A DNA stretch of 21,014 nucleotides, from the NCBI GenBank assembly GCA_964589725.1, contig CAZPUJ010000104.1:1-21014 (forward strand). Reading direction: 5' to 3'. This DNA comes from CAYSHJ01 sp964589725 (GTDB lineage: Bacteria > Planctomycetota > Planctomycetia > Planctomycetales > Planctomycetaceae). Positions 1-7,230 of this stretch are shown in pieces (within the stretch, counting starts at the first letter, position 1; the number at the start of each line of letters is the position of its first letter). Both the position numbers and the translations under genes were made by a program. The notes under the pieces are model-generated. The model ran no database searches. It saw nothing but the letters and a program-made list of their open reading frames with translations, and was not told the DNA's origin.

Positions 1-74
1 TCAGCGGGCTTCGTACACGCCAAGTTCCAGCACACCAGTACGATCCACAATCCATTCCAGAATCTTCGTGACAT
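1..74 (-). CDS. 5' end of a possible lipoprotein gene (partial, runs off the left edge)
   Basis: The minus strand has an ATG at 74-72 followed by 24 open codons to the window edge. The peptide begins MSRRFWNGLW, continues IVLVCWNLAC and then TKPA: a short basic start, a hydrophobic core and a Cys preceded by Leu-Ala, as in a bacterial lipoprotein signal (Asn at -3 is not ideal for a lipobox). A GAGG Shine-Dalgarno lies 7 nt upstream of the ATG, which is the main reason to believe this start. The gene would be divergent from the DUF1549 gene on the right. The rest of the protein lies outside the window, so no function can be given. The same bases are also open in other frames, including one ending in a stop exactly at position 1, so the call is moderate. 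Confidence 0.5.
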   Translation of the reverse strand, partial: MSRRFWNGLWIVLVCWNLACTKPA

Positions 75-446
75 GACTGGACCTCAATCAAAAGGGTCGC
101 AAACCGCCCGCGAGCCACGCGGCATCCTGCCGTTCGTCCACGCTCGAAAAAGGGCTCGACAAGCCGGCGGGATTGTAGCGGTTTCAGGTTTTGCGAAAAG
201 CTGGGTTTGTCGCATCGTCGTCGTTACGCTCCTGCGTGACGAGCCGAATGCTTCCCAGCAATTGGAATTGTCGGAACTCCGAAGTAACGTAAAGTGGTCG
301 AATTGACCGGCTACTATTGGAAACCGGTAAACATGAAACTGCCCGAGGCGATGTTGGTCATCATGCAGAAGACAGGAATTCCCGCCGCGGACGCTGCCAC
401 TAAACGCAGCTACCGCCGACTCGATTTACTGGCCGCACTTCGCGCG
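75..446. other. Intergenic region with hairpin and promoter, no convincing gene
   Basis: This gap separates the divergent partial lipoprotein gene and the DUF1549 gene. It contains an 8-bp stem (one G-T pair) at 222-229/234-241 with a TCCT loop, a 5-bp palindrome at 306-310/324-328, and a short GCCCGCGAGCC motif at 106-116 that recurs near 4395 (opposite strand) and at 17631. The plus frames are open for about 100 codons, but the translation resembles no known protein and runs through the repeat sequences. I do not call a gene here. Confidence 0.5.
268..295 (+). promoter_or_regulatory. Candidate sigma70-type promoter for the DUF1549/DUF1501 operon
   Basis: TTGTCG at 268-273 and TAAAGT at 290-295 are separated by 16 bp. 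The same -10 sequence, TAAAGT, occurs in the candidate promoter before the BON-domain gene. Transcription would begin near 302, which would exclude the GTG at 294 as the start of the DUF1549 protein. Confidence 0.4.
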
Positions 447-2903
447 ATGATGAATCGATCTTCCTGGCTTGGCTGGCTGCTGGTCGTGTGTGTTGTCGCA
501 GACAACAGCCTCATGGCGGCGCCTCCGCCGACAGCCGAGAGCCTTGAGTTCTTTGAGAAGCGCATTCGACCGGTGCTCGTCGAGAACTGCTACGAATGTC
601 ACAGCACGGGGAAGAAGTCGAAAGGAGGGCTTGCGCTGGACAGCCGCGAGGCGGTTCTGCGGGGGGGTGATTCCGGCGCGGTCATCGTCGCGGGCGATCC
701 GGAAAAGAGCCGGCTGATCGAAGCGGTGCGTTACAAGAATCGCGATCTGCAGATGCCACCCAAAGGCGCGCTGAGCGACGCGCAGGTGCGCGACCTGGAA
801 GCGTGGGTGAATATGGGCGTGCCCGATCCGCGCGACGCGCAGCCGGTCGCGGCTGGCCCGCGGGTCATTGATCTCGAAGAGGGTCGGAAGTGGTGGTCCT
901 TCACTCCACTCTCGAATCCGGCGCTGCCTGTCGTCAGAAACGGTGCTTGGTTGGAATCGCCGGTCGATGCTTTCATTCTCGCCGATTTGGAAAAGTCGGG
1001 TGTCAATCCCGCTCCGTCGTCGGACCCGAGAACGCTCATCCGCCGCGCGACGTTTGACCTCATTGGCCTGCCGCCGACGCCTGAGGAGATCGATGCGTTC
1101 CTGGCTGATGAGACTGCGAATGCCTTTAGCCGCGTCATTGATCGCTTGCTCGCCTCGCCGCAGTATGGCGAGCGCTGGGGGCGGCACTGGCTGGACGTGG
1201 CTCGTTATGCGGACTCGAACGGACTGGATGAGAACATCGCTCACGGCAATGCCTGGCGGTATCGCGATTACGTGGTCGCGGCGTTCAACCGCGACAAGCC
1301 ATTCGACCGTTTTCTAATTGAGCAGCTTGCCGGCGATCTGCTGGAGGCGGGCGACGAGGCTCAGCGGCACGAGCACTTGATCGCGACCGGCTTCCTGGGC
1401 ATTGGCCCGAAAGTCTTGGCCGAGACTGACGAAGCCAAAATGCGCATGGACATTGTTGATGAGCAGATCGACACGGTCGGGCGAGCGTTTCTCGGACTGA
1501 CGCTGGGATGTGCTCGCTGCCACGATCACAAGTTCGATCCGATCGCCACGGCCGACTACTACGGCCTGGCCGGCATCTTCAAAAGCACTCGGACGATGGA
1601 CCAATACACGAAGGTGGCGAAGTGGCATGAGAATTTGCTCCCCTCCGCCACCGCGACGGCCATGCAGACCGACTACGACGGCCAGCTCGCCGCCAAGAAG
1701 ACCGCAATCGCGGAGTTCGTCGCCAACGCCGACAAGCAGGTGCGCGAGAAGCTCACTGCTGATGCGGTGGAAAAACCGCCGGAGAAATTGGAGACGCTGT
1801 ATCCCGATGCCACGAAGGCTGAACTCAAGAAACTGCGTGATGAACTGGCCGCGTTGGAGAAGACGCCGCCGGAGCTGCCGGCGGCGATCGGGGTCGGCGA
1901 AGACAAAGTCGTCGACGTGGCGATTCATGTGCGCGGCAACCCGCTGAAGCTGGGGGACGTGGTGGCGCGTCACGCTCCGCCGGTCTTGCGCGGCCCGCGA
2001 GTCCCACAGTTCACGGACCAGGAAAGTGGTCGCCGACAACTCGCGGAATGGCTGAGCGATCCACAGCATCCGCTGACCGCGCGTGTCTTCGTCAATCGAG
2101 TCTGGCGTTGGCATTTCGGCAAGGGACTGGCCCGCACAACGGACAATTTTGGCTTGCTGGGCGAAGCGCCGTCGCATCCGGAATTGCTCGACTGGCTCGC
2201 GCGGCGATTCGTGGCCGATGGTTGGTCGCTGAAATCACTGCATCGGTTGATCCTGAATTCGAGCACGTATCAGCAGAGCAGTTCGCCGTCCGCCGAACTC
2301 GCCGCACGCGATCCGGAGAACCGGCTGCTCGGACGAGCCACCGTGCGACGTCTGGACGCGGAAGAAGTGCGCGACGCGCAACTGGCGGTCAGTGGCCAAT
2401 TGGACTCGACGGCGGGAGGCTCATTGCTGAAGGTTAAAAACCGTGGCTACCTGTTTGATCACACTTCGATTGACCTGACCGACTACACGAGCCGACGACG
2501 CTCGCTGTATCTCCCGGTGATCCGCAACAACGTTTTTGACTTGTTTCAGTTGTTGGATTTCCCTGATCCCGCGATTCCAACCGGCGACCGGGCCATGACG
2601 ACGGTGGCCTTGCAGGCTCTGATGATGCTCAACAGTGATTTCGTGATGCAGTCGTCCTCCGACTTTGCCGGACGACTGCTCGCGGAGCCGGGCGACGACG
2701 ACCAGCGACTCTCCCGCCTGTACGCCATCGCCTACGGCCGCGAGGCGACGGCTGAGGAGCGGAAGGCGAATCATTCTTTCTTGGCCAGGGTCGAGCAGTC
2801 GCTGAAAGCAACGGAACTCGACGCAGCCAAGTGCCGGCGACAAGCTTGGACCATACTCTGCCATGTGGTGCTCGCGGCGAATGAATTTATTTACGTGAAG
2901 TGA
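447..2903 (+). CDS. Planctomycete cytochrome-like PSCyt1/DUF1549/DUF1553 protein
   Basis: A predicted exported protein of 818 aa built like the large planctomycete family. The N-terminus (about residues 1-26) is a hydrophobic signal ending AAPPP. PSCyt1 follows (about 35-128), with a c-type heme motif CYECH at 48-52 and a possible axial Met at 103 (QMPPKG). DUF1549/PSCyt2 (about 171-395) contains a second CxxCH, CARCH at 355-359. DUF1553/PSD1 fills about 521-800. The frame is open back to a GTG at 294, but I prefer the ATG at 447 (or 450) because it puts the signal peptide at the N-terminus and lies downstream of the candidate promoter; there is no good Shine-Dalgarno, so 333 or 351 remain possible. 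The stop lies 23 bp before the DUF1501 gene, so the two are almost certainly one operon. The biochemical role of this family is not established; two heme motifs suggest electron transfer outside the cytoplasm. Confidence 0.93.
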   Translation: MMNRSSWLGWLLVVCVVADNSLMAAPPPTAESLEFFEKRIRPVLVENCYECHSTGKKSKGGLALDSREAVLRGGDSGAVIVAGDPEKSRLIEAVRYKNRDLQMPPKGALSDAQVRDLEAWVNMGVPDPRDAQPVAAGPRVIDLEEGRKWWSFTPLSNPALPVVRNGAWLESPVDAFILADLEKSGVNPAPSSDPRTLIRRATFDLIGLPPTPEEIDAFLADETANAFSRVIDRLLASPQYGERWGRHWLDVARYADSNGLDENIAHGNAWRYRDYVVAAFNRDKPFDRFLIEQLAGDLLEAGDEAQRHEHLIATGFLGIGPKVLAETDEAKMRMDIVDEQIDTVGRAFLGLTLGCARCHDHKFDPIATADYYGLAGIFKSTRTMDQYTKVAKWHENLLPSATATAMQTDYDGQLAAKKTAIAEFVANADKQVREKLTADAVEKPPEKLETLYPDATKAELKKLRDELAALEKTPPELPAAIGVGEDKVVDVAIHVRGNPLKLGDVVARHAPPVLRGPRVPQFTDQESGRRQLAEWLSDPQHPLTARVFVNRVWRWHFGKGLARTTDNFGLLGEAPSHPELLDWLARRFVADGWSLKSLHRLILNSSTYQQSSSPSAELAARDPENRLLGRATVRRLDAEEVRDAQLAVSGQLDSTAGGSLLKVKNRGYLFDHTSIDLTDYTSRRRSLYLPVIRNNVFDLFQLLDFPDPAIPTGDRAMTTVALQALMMLNSDFVMQSSSDFAGRLLAEPGDDDQRLSRLYAIAYGREATAEERKANHSFLARVEQSLKATELDAAKCRRQAWTILCHVVLAANEFIYVK

Positions 2904-2926
2904 TTGGTGCCTCATCAGGATCAACC

Positions 2927-4357
2927 ATGAACGACAATTCCCCAACCATCCACCCCATGTCTCGTCGATCCCTCTTGCAGCGGTCGGCGGTTGGTTTCGG
3001 ATCGCTCGCGCTGGCTTCGATGCTGGCGACTGAGTCGTCGGTCAGTGCGGCATCGGCCGATCCGCTGGCGGCAAAGGAGCCGCACTTTCCGGCTCGTGCG
3101 AAGCGAATCATTTTTCTCTTGATGGGCGGTGGCCCGTCGCAGGTGGATACCTTCGATCCGAAGCCGCTGCTGACTCGTGACGATGGTCAACCGCTACCGT
3201 TTGCGAAGCCGCGCGTGCAGTTCAACGCGACCAGCAACCTGCTCAAATCGCCGTGGAGGTTCCGGCAATACGGCGAGAGCGGCCTCCCGGTCAGCGAATT
3301 GTTCCCGCACTTGGCTCAACGAGTGGATGACCTGTGCATGATCCATTCGGTGCATGGGACGAATCCAGCTCACGGCGGAGCGATGATGAAGTTGCACACG
3401 GGGAGCGACAACTTCATTCGCCCCAGCATCGGCTCGTGGGTGAGTTACGGTCTGGGAACCGACAACGCCAACCTGCCGGCTTTCGTGACGATCTGTCCGA
3501 CACTGGCGTTTGGCGGCATCAACAACTGGAGTACGGCGTTTCTGCCCGCCGTGTATCAAGGGACTCCGCTGGGGAATGCAAGCGTGCCGTCTGACAAAGC
3601 GCGCGTGAAGTTCATCAACAACCCGCTGCTGTCGCGCGACGTTCAGCGACTGCAACTGGATCGCCTGAACGCGATGAACCGCGAGCATCTCGCTCAATCA
3701 GGCCCCGAGGCGTCGCTCGAAGCGCGGATCAATTCCTTCGAACTGGCCTTTCACATGCAGACCGCAATCCCCAAGGTCGAAGACTTGTCTGGCGAATCGG
3801 CCACGACGCGAAAACTCTATGGGATGGACGATTCCGTGACGGAGAACTTCGGCCGGATGTGCCTGATGGCTCGCCGCTTCGCCGAGGCGGGAGTGCGGTT
3901 CATTCAAGTCACGCACAGCGACAGCAAGGTGCAATGGGACCAGCATTCGGACCTCAAGAACGGACACGAGAAAAATGCTCGCGAAGTGGACCTGCCGATC
4001 GCCGGCTTGCTGGCCGACCTCAAGAGCCGCGGCCTGTTGGATGACACGCTGGTCTGGTGGGGCAGCGAGTTCGGCCGAACTCCGACCGCCGAGGGGACCA
4101 AAGACGGCCGCGATCATAACCCGGAAGGATTCACCATGTGGCTCGCCGGCGGCGGAGTGAAGGGCGGTTTTCGCTACGGCTGCACCGACGATTACGGCTA
4201 CTACGCGCAAGACGACAAAGTCCACATTCACGACCTCCACGCGACGCTCTTGCATCTTCTGGGCCTGGATCACGAACGCCTCACCTACCGCCACGCCGGC
4301 CGCGATTTTCGATTGACCGATGTCGAGGGAAATGTCGTGAAAGAGATCTTCGCATAG
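2927..4357 (+). CDS. DUF1501 family protein, Tat-exported
   Basis: A 476-aa protein of the DUF1501 family, related to the alkaline phosphatase/sulfatase fold. The N-terminus carries a twin-arginine signal: SRRSLLQR at residues 12-19, then a hydrophobic stretch (AVGFGSLALASML) and an Ala/Ser-rich cleavage region. The mature part begins with the family hallmark GGGPSQVDTFDPK (about 67-79). Further family motifs are HGTNPAHGG and, near the C-terminus, SEFGRTP and GRDHNPEG, which hold candidate metal or active-site His and Asp residues. The ATG at 2927 is chosen because an AGGA lies just upstream; the frame is also open from a GTG at 2900 that overlaps the previous gene's stop. It is the usual partner of DUF1549/DUF1553 proteins, and both would act outside the cytoplasm. 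No substrate is known. Confidence 0.93.
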   Translation: MNDNSPTIHPMSRRSLLQRSAVGFGSLALASMLATESSVSAASADPLAAKEPHFPARAKRIIFLLMGGGPSQVDTFDPKPLLTRDDGQPLPFAKPRVQFNATSNLLKSPWRFRQYGESGLPVSELFPHLAQRVDDLCMIHSVHGTNPAHGGAMMKLHTGSDNFIRPSIGSWVSYGLGTDNANLPAFVTICPTLAFGGINNWSTAFLPAVYQGTPLGNASVPSDKARVKFINNPLLSRDVQRLQLDRLNAMNREHLAQSGPEASLEARINSFELAFHMQTAIPKVEDLSGESATTRKLYGMDDSVTENFGRMCLMARRFAEAGVRFIQVTHSDSKVQWDQHSDLKNGHEKNAREVDLPIAGLLADLKSRGLLDDTLVWWGSEFGRTPTAEGTKDGRDHNPEGFTMWLAGGGVKGGFRYGCTDDYGYYAQDDKVHIHDLHATLLHLLGLDHERLTYRHAGRDFRLTDVEGNVVKEIFA

Positions 4358-4375
4358 CCACCCTTGAACATCGCC

Positions 4376-4396
4376 CCACCGAGCTTGCGTCGGTGG
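4376..4396. terminator. Hairpin after the DUF1501 gene
   Basis: A perfect 7-bp stem (CCACCGA/TCGGTGG) with a 7-nt loop begins 18 bp after the DUF1501 stop. No T-tract follows. A near-complement of positions 4374-4396 (2 mismatches in 23) lies at 4520-4542, so this is one arm of a larger inverted pair as well as a local hairpin. It may stop transcription or be a REP-like repeat. Confidence 0.4.
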
Positions 4397-4455
4397 CTCG
4401 CGGGCTTTTGCACTACTTCAGTCGCCAGAATTCAGCCACAACGTCCATCGACATT

Positions 4456-4475
4456 CTGAATTCTTGCGAATTCAG
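4456..4475. repeat. Perfect 8-bp hairpin CTGAATTC/GAATTCAG
   Basis: A perfect 8-bp inverted repeat with a TTGC loop lies in the convergent gap between the DUF1501 and M24 genes. A second stem, ACTACTC/GAGTAGT, follows at 4478-4504 with a 13-nt loop. Both probably form part of the two-way termination region. Confidence 0.5.
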
Positions 4476-4510
4476 CTACTACTCGGTGCGCCATTCGGAG
4501 TAGTGCATAG

Positions 4511-4555
4511 GCCTGAAAACCACCGAGGCAAGCTCGATGGGGTTTTCAAACAGGC
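4511..4555. terminator. Long imperfect hairpin, candidate bidirectional terminator
   Basis: The segment folds into a stem of about 14 pairs: TGAAAACCACCGAG pairs with CTCGATGG-GG-TTTTCA, with one mismatch and a GG bulge, around a GCAAG loop. Flanking GCCTG/CAGGC can extend it. The A-run on one side and T-run on the other fit a terminator usable from both strands. It sits 12 bp beyond the end of the M24 gene and serves the convergent DUF1501 gene as well. Confidence 0.45.
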
Positions 4556-4567
4556 TGCTCGCTTCCG

Positions 4568-5725
4568 TCACGCGATCACGATCAGGTCGCGGCTGAATCG
4601 TGACAACAATTCGCAGCCGTCGTTCGTGACGAGCACGTTGTCGATGATCCGAGCGCCCAATCGTTCCTCGGCGATGAAGACCGGCGGTTCGACGGTCACC
4701 ACCATGCCGGCCTGAAGCGTGTAGGTGCTGCCGCCGAACAGGTGGATTGGTTCAGCCCAGGTCGGTGGCGAACCGGGTGCGAGGCCGTAGCCGCTCAAAT
4801 GAACTCGCGCGTGATTGAGGCCGGCGTCAACGATCACTCGCTTTGCGGCTTCATGCGGCACAACGGCCGGCACGCCGGCGCGGATTTTGGCAATGCAGGC
4901 GTCGGAGGCGCGGCGCACGAGGTCGTGCAGTTCATGCATTCGCGCCGTCGGTTGGCCGAGACAAAACTGGCGGCCGATCGTCGTGGTGTAGCGCTTGTAG
5001 GTCGCGCCGTATTCGACGTTGCCGAAATCGCCGTGATGCAGACGGCGGTCGGTCGGTGCTCCGTGACTGAAGCAGGAACGCTCGCCGGACACGAGATTAA
5101 TTGGACTCGCCGCCAAGCCACTGCCGGAGGTCAGCAACGCGTGATACACCTCGCCCGCGATTTCCAACTCGCTACGCCCTGCGGTCAGCGAGGCCGCAAA
5201 TCGCGTCATGGCAATATCACCGATGCGAGCGGCCTCGCGGATGTAGCTCAGTTCGGTCGCCGATTTCACGAGCGTCAGGTCGTGAATCAAGTTTGTCGCC
5301 TCGGCCACCAGCGACTCGCTGAGGAGTTGCTTGATTCGGACATAGTGATGCGGATGCAAATAGTAGCCTGGCACCTCCATGCCGATCCGCGACTCCGTCA
5401 CGCCCAGCGACTCGGCGACCCGTTCGAGCGCCGCGATCGGGTCTTCCGGCTCGCCGCCACCCCAGGTCCACAACTGATCGACCAACGCATCGGCTTGAAA
5501 CTCGGCACGTTCGCCGTCGCGAGTCAATACGCTGATCGGTCCTGGTTTGGCCGAGATCAGCAGGCACTGAAACTCTTGATAGCTCTTCGCGTCCGACCCG
5601 GTCAGCCAACGGATCGAGACCGGATGAAACAACAGCATCCAATCGAGGCCGGCATTGCCGATCGCCTCGCGAGCGCGTGACCGGCGGGAGTCGAACTCTT
5701 CGGCGGAGAAATCGTGTCTGGACAT
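4568..5725 (-). CDS. Creatinase/prolidase-fold (M24) protein lacking most metal ligands
   Basis: A 385-aa protein with the two-domain layout of the creatinase/prolidase family: an N-terminal domain (about 1-155) and a C-terminal pita-bread domain (about 160-385). His221 is conserved, 12 residues before the GD of the next strand, as in creatinase and M24 peptidases. The five metal ligands are mostly changed: the two Asp positions are Glu238 (VEYG) and Thr249 (TTTIGR), the His position is Tyr313 (SGYGLAPG), the first Glu is kept as Glu346 (VEPPVF), and the second is Ile361 (RIIDNV). The C-terminal GYGL...PPTWAEP stretch resembles ectoine hydrolase (DoeA/EutD). A metal-independent hydrolase of a small C-N compound is therefore more likely than an Xaa-Pro peptidase, though annotation pipelines will probably call it one. 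The gene lies 68 bp downstream of the MFS transporter on the same strand. The substrate is unknown. Confidence 0.88.
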   Translation of the reverse strand: MSRHDFSAEEFDSRRSRAREAIGNAGLDWMLLFHPVSIRWLTGSDAKSYQEFQCLLISAKPGPISVLTRDGERAEFQADALVDQLWTWGGGEPEDPIAALERVAESLGVTESRIGMEVPGYYLHPHHYVRIKQLLSESLVAEATNLIHDLTLVKSATELSYIREAARIGDIAMTRFAASLTAGRSELEIAGEVYHALLTSGSGLAASPINLVSGERSCFSHGAPTDRRLHHGDFGNVEYGATYKRYTTTIGRQFCLGQPTARMHELHDLVRRASDACIAKIRAGVPAVVPHEAAKRVIVDAGLNHARVHLSGYGLAPGSPPTWAEPIHLFGGSTYTLQAGMVVTVEPPVFIAEERLGARIIDNVLVTNDGCELLSRFSRDLIVIA

Positions 5726-5742
5726 GTCTCATTCCCAGTCGA

Positions 5743-5825
5743 ATGGGCACTCTTGCCCGTCCGCATTTCGAATTGCTCGACCATTGCAAACGGTTACGAA
5801 ACATCGGACGGGCGAGAGTGCCCAT
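5743..5825. repeat. Inverted repeat with 21-bp arms spanning the MFS/M24 junction
   Basis: Arms at 5743-5763 and 5805-5825 are reverse complements with one mismatch in 21, and partial matching continues inward. The right arm lies inside the 3' end of the MFS gene and encodes its last residues; the left arm lies just upstream of the M24 start. Read in the right frame, the arm gives the peptide MGTLARP, which I recall as a common spurious ORF start in planctomycete annotations. In the transcript it would fold into a strong hairpin between the two genes. Confidence 0.8.
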
Positions 5826-7077
5826 CCTCCGGTGGCTTGATCACGAACCACAGCAGTCCGCCAAGGCCAGCGATAACGCACGCCAAGGTGATCGCTCCGG
5901 ACCAGCCCATGGAATTGGCGATGTACGGCGTAAGCCTTGGTGAGATTGCTCCACCGATGTTGCCGCCGGTATTCAAGAACGCTCCGGAGAAGCCGCGCGA
6001 CTTGCCACCGATGTCGGTGGCGGTCGTCCAAAAAACGCCTTCGCACATGCCCAACGTCCCCATCGAGATCGCCAGGCAAATGGCCACGTTCCAAGTCCCC
6101 TCCACATTCATGCTGAGCAAACCGAACAGTGTTCCCAGGCCCATGCCAGTGATCACGATGCCTCGCCGCCCGCGAGTCCGGCCGAACCGGTGACACACGA
6201 CATCAGTGCTTAGGCCGCCGATTGCCATGCCAGCGCCTTGTGCCAGTGTGATGTAAAAAGAAATCTCGCGCGATTCGAGTTTGGGCACATGCAACACGTT
6301 TTGAAAATAGAAGTTCATCCAATAGAAAAAGAGGTACTGGAAATAGCTGTAGGCAGCGTAGCTGAGCGTCAACAGCCAGAGGTTGCCGTCCCAAGCCAGC
6401 GACCACACGGCACGCGAATCTGTTTCAGAAGTCGACGCAGAGTCCGACGTTTGCGGCGCCGGCAAAAGCGGCGACGCCAGCAATTTCCACAGTGCGCCGT
6501 AGGCCACCAAGACTGAGCCGCTCACGACAAACGCCCATTGCCAATCCAGCTTGTCGATCAGCCAACCGAAGACGGGATAGCAACAGGCAATGCCGATCAA
6601 TGCTCCGGCAGTCACCATGCCATTTGCGGTCGCGCGTCGACGCGGGGAGATCACCTCGGACACGGCATGTGCGGCTCCCGGATGCAGAGGGGCACTGCAA
6701 GCACCCGCCAACCCGCGAATCACGAGCAATCCCAACAACAAGCCTTCCGGTGTGTTCGTGACCCAGCCCAACGCGCCGGTCAACACGACGAATGTCCCCA
6801 TCGTCAGACCCAACAGCGTCAATGCCTTGGCTGATCCGATGCGGTCAATCAGCCAACCACCCGGCAACATGAGAGTGGTGTAAACGATGAGAAACGTCGT
6901 GTAGACCCAACCCATGTCCCCTTCCGAGATGCCGATCTCGTTGATGAAGATTTCACCGCCGGCGACCGAAATCCCGACGCGGTTGAAGTGCCCGAGCGCC
7001 GCAAAACCCATCAGCATCAGCACGATCCGCCAGCGGGCGGACACCGACAGGGAACTCGCCGTGGGAACGTTGGTCAT
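5794..7077 (-). CDS. MFS transporter, anion:cation symporter (sugar-acid) type
   Basis: A 427-aa polytopic membrane protein with about 12 hydrophobic segments in two halves separated by a hydrophilic loop (PAPQTSDSASTSETDS). The first segment has HFNRVGISVAGG (about 30-41), like the DRxNLSVA region of hexuronate/glucarate transporters, and GGWLIDRIGSAK (about 73-84) is the MFS motif between helices 2 and 3. The ATG at 7077 is preferred: an AGAAGG lies upstream and the next start, a TTG at 7113, only adds hydrophilic residues. The last residues (GHSRPSD) are encoded by one arm of a palindromic repeat, so the C-terminus may differ from homologues. The gene is divergent from the aldehyde dehydrogenase and upstream of the M24 gene. 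A sugar acid or other organic anion is the likely cargo, inferred only from the family and neighbours. Confidence 0.88.
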   Translation of the reverse strand: MTNVPTASSLSVSARWRIVLMLMGFAALGHFNRVGISVAGGEIFINEIGISEGDMGWVYTTFLIVYTTLMLPGGWLIDRIGSAKALTLLGLTMGTFVVLTGALGWVTNTPEGLLLGLLVIRGLAGACSAPLHPGAAHAVSEVISPRRRATANGMVTAGALIGIACCYPVFGWLIDKLDWQWAFVVSGSVLVAYGALWKLLASPLLPAPQTSDSASTSETDSRAVWSLAWDGNLWLLTLSYAAYSYFQYLFFYWMNFYFQNVLHVPKLESREISFYITLAQGAGMAIGGLSTDVVCHRFGRTRGRRGIVITGMGLGTLFGLLSMNVEGTWNVAICLAISMGTLGMCEGVFWTTATDIGGKSRGFSGAFLNTGGNIGGAISPRLTPYIANSMGWSGAITLACVIAGLGGLLWFVIKPPEDGHSRPSDVS

Positions 7078-7133
7078 GTGGGTTTGAACCTTCTCATGGC
7101 GAACAGGTCGCAAGACGCCGGAACTGTCGAATG

Positions 7134-7161
7134 ACTATACTGCAAGTCCCCTTCAGAGCAA
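7134..7161 (-). promoter_or_regulatory. Candidate promoter of the MFS/M24 operon
   Basis: On the minus strand TTGCTC (7161-7156) and TATAGT (7139-7134) are 16 bp apart and point toward the MFS gene. The -35 element overlaps the first copy of a 12-bp direct repeat. The same AT-rich core reads TATACT on the plus strand at 7136-7141 and could serve as the -10 for the aldehyde dehydrogenase, although no good -35 stands before it. Confidence 0.45.
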
Positions 7162-7186
7162 CCAGCACGGGAATAGCAACCAGCAC
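7157..7186. promoter_or_regulatory. 12-bp direct repeat, candidate operator
   Basis: AGCAACCAGCAC occurs perfectly at 7157-7168 and again at 7175-7186, a period of 18 bp, and the pair is framed by CTTCAG (7151-7156) and CTGAAG (7186-7191). It lies between the divergent MFS and aldehyde dehydrogenase genes and overlaps the candidate -35 of the MFS promoter. A transcription factor could bind here and control both sides; no regulator gene is in the window. Confidence 0.45.
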
Positions 7187-7230
7187 TGAAGTGATGTCTG
7201 GTGAATTCGATCGCAACCGAGGATCCTCGT

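Noticed and set aside
73..306. 77-codon plus-strand ORF at the left edge
   Set aside because: It has no ribosome site, runs through hairpin and repeat sequences, and its start overlaps the better-supported minus-strand gene start.
4742..5680. 312-codon plus-strand ORF
   Set aside because: It is antisense to the M24 gene and shows no domain or signal.
5217..5825. 202-codon minus-strand ORF beginning MGTLARP
   Set aside because: Its start is encoded by the palindromic repeat and the rest overlaps the M24 gene in another frame. Such MGTLARP proteins look like repeat-derived misannotations.
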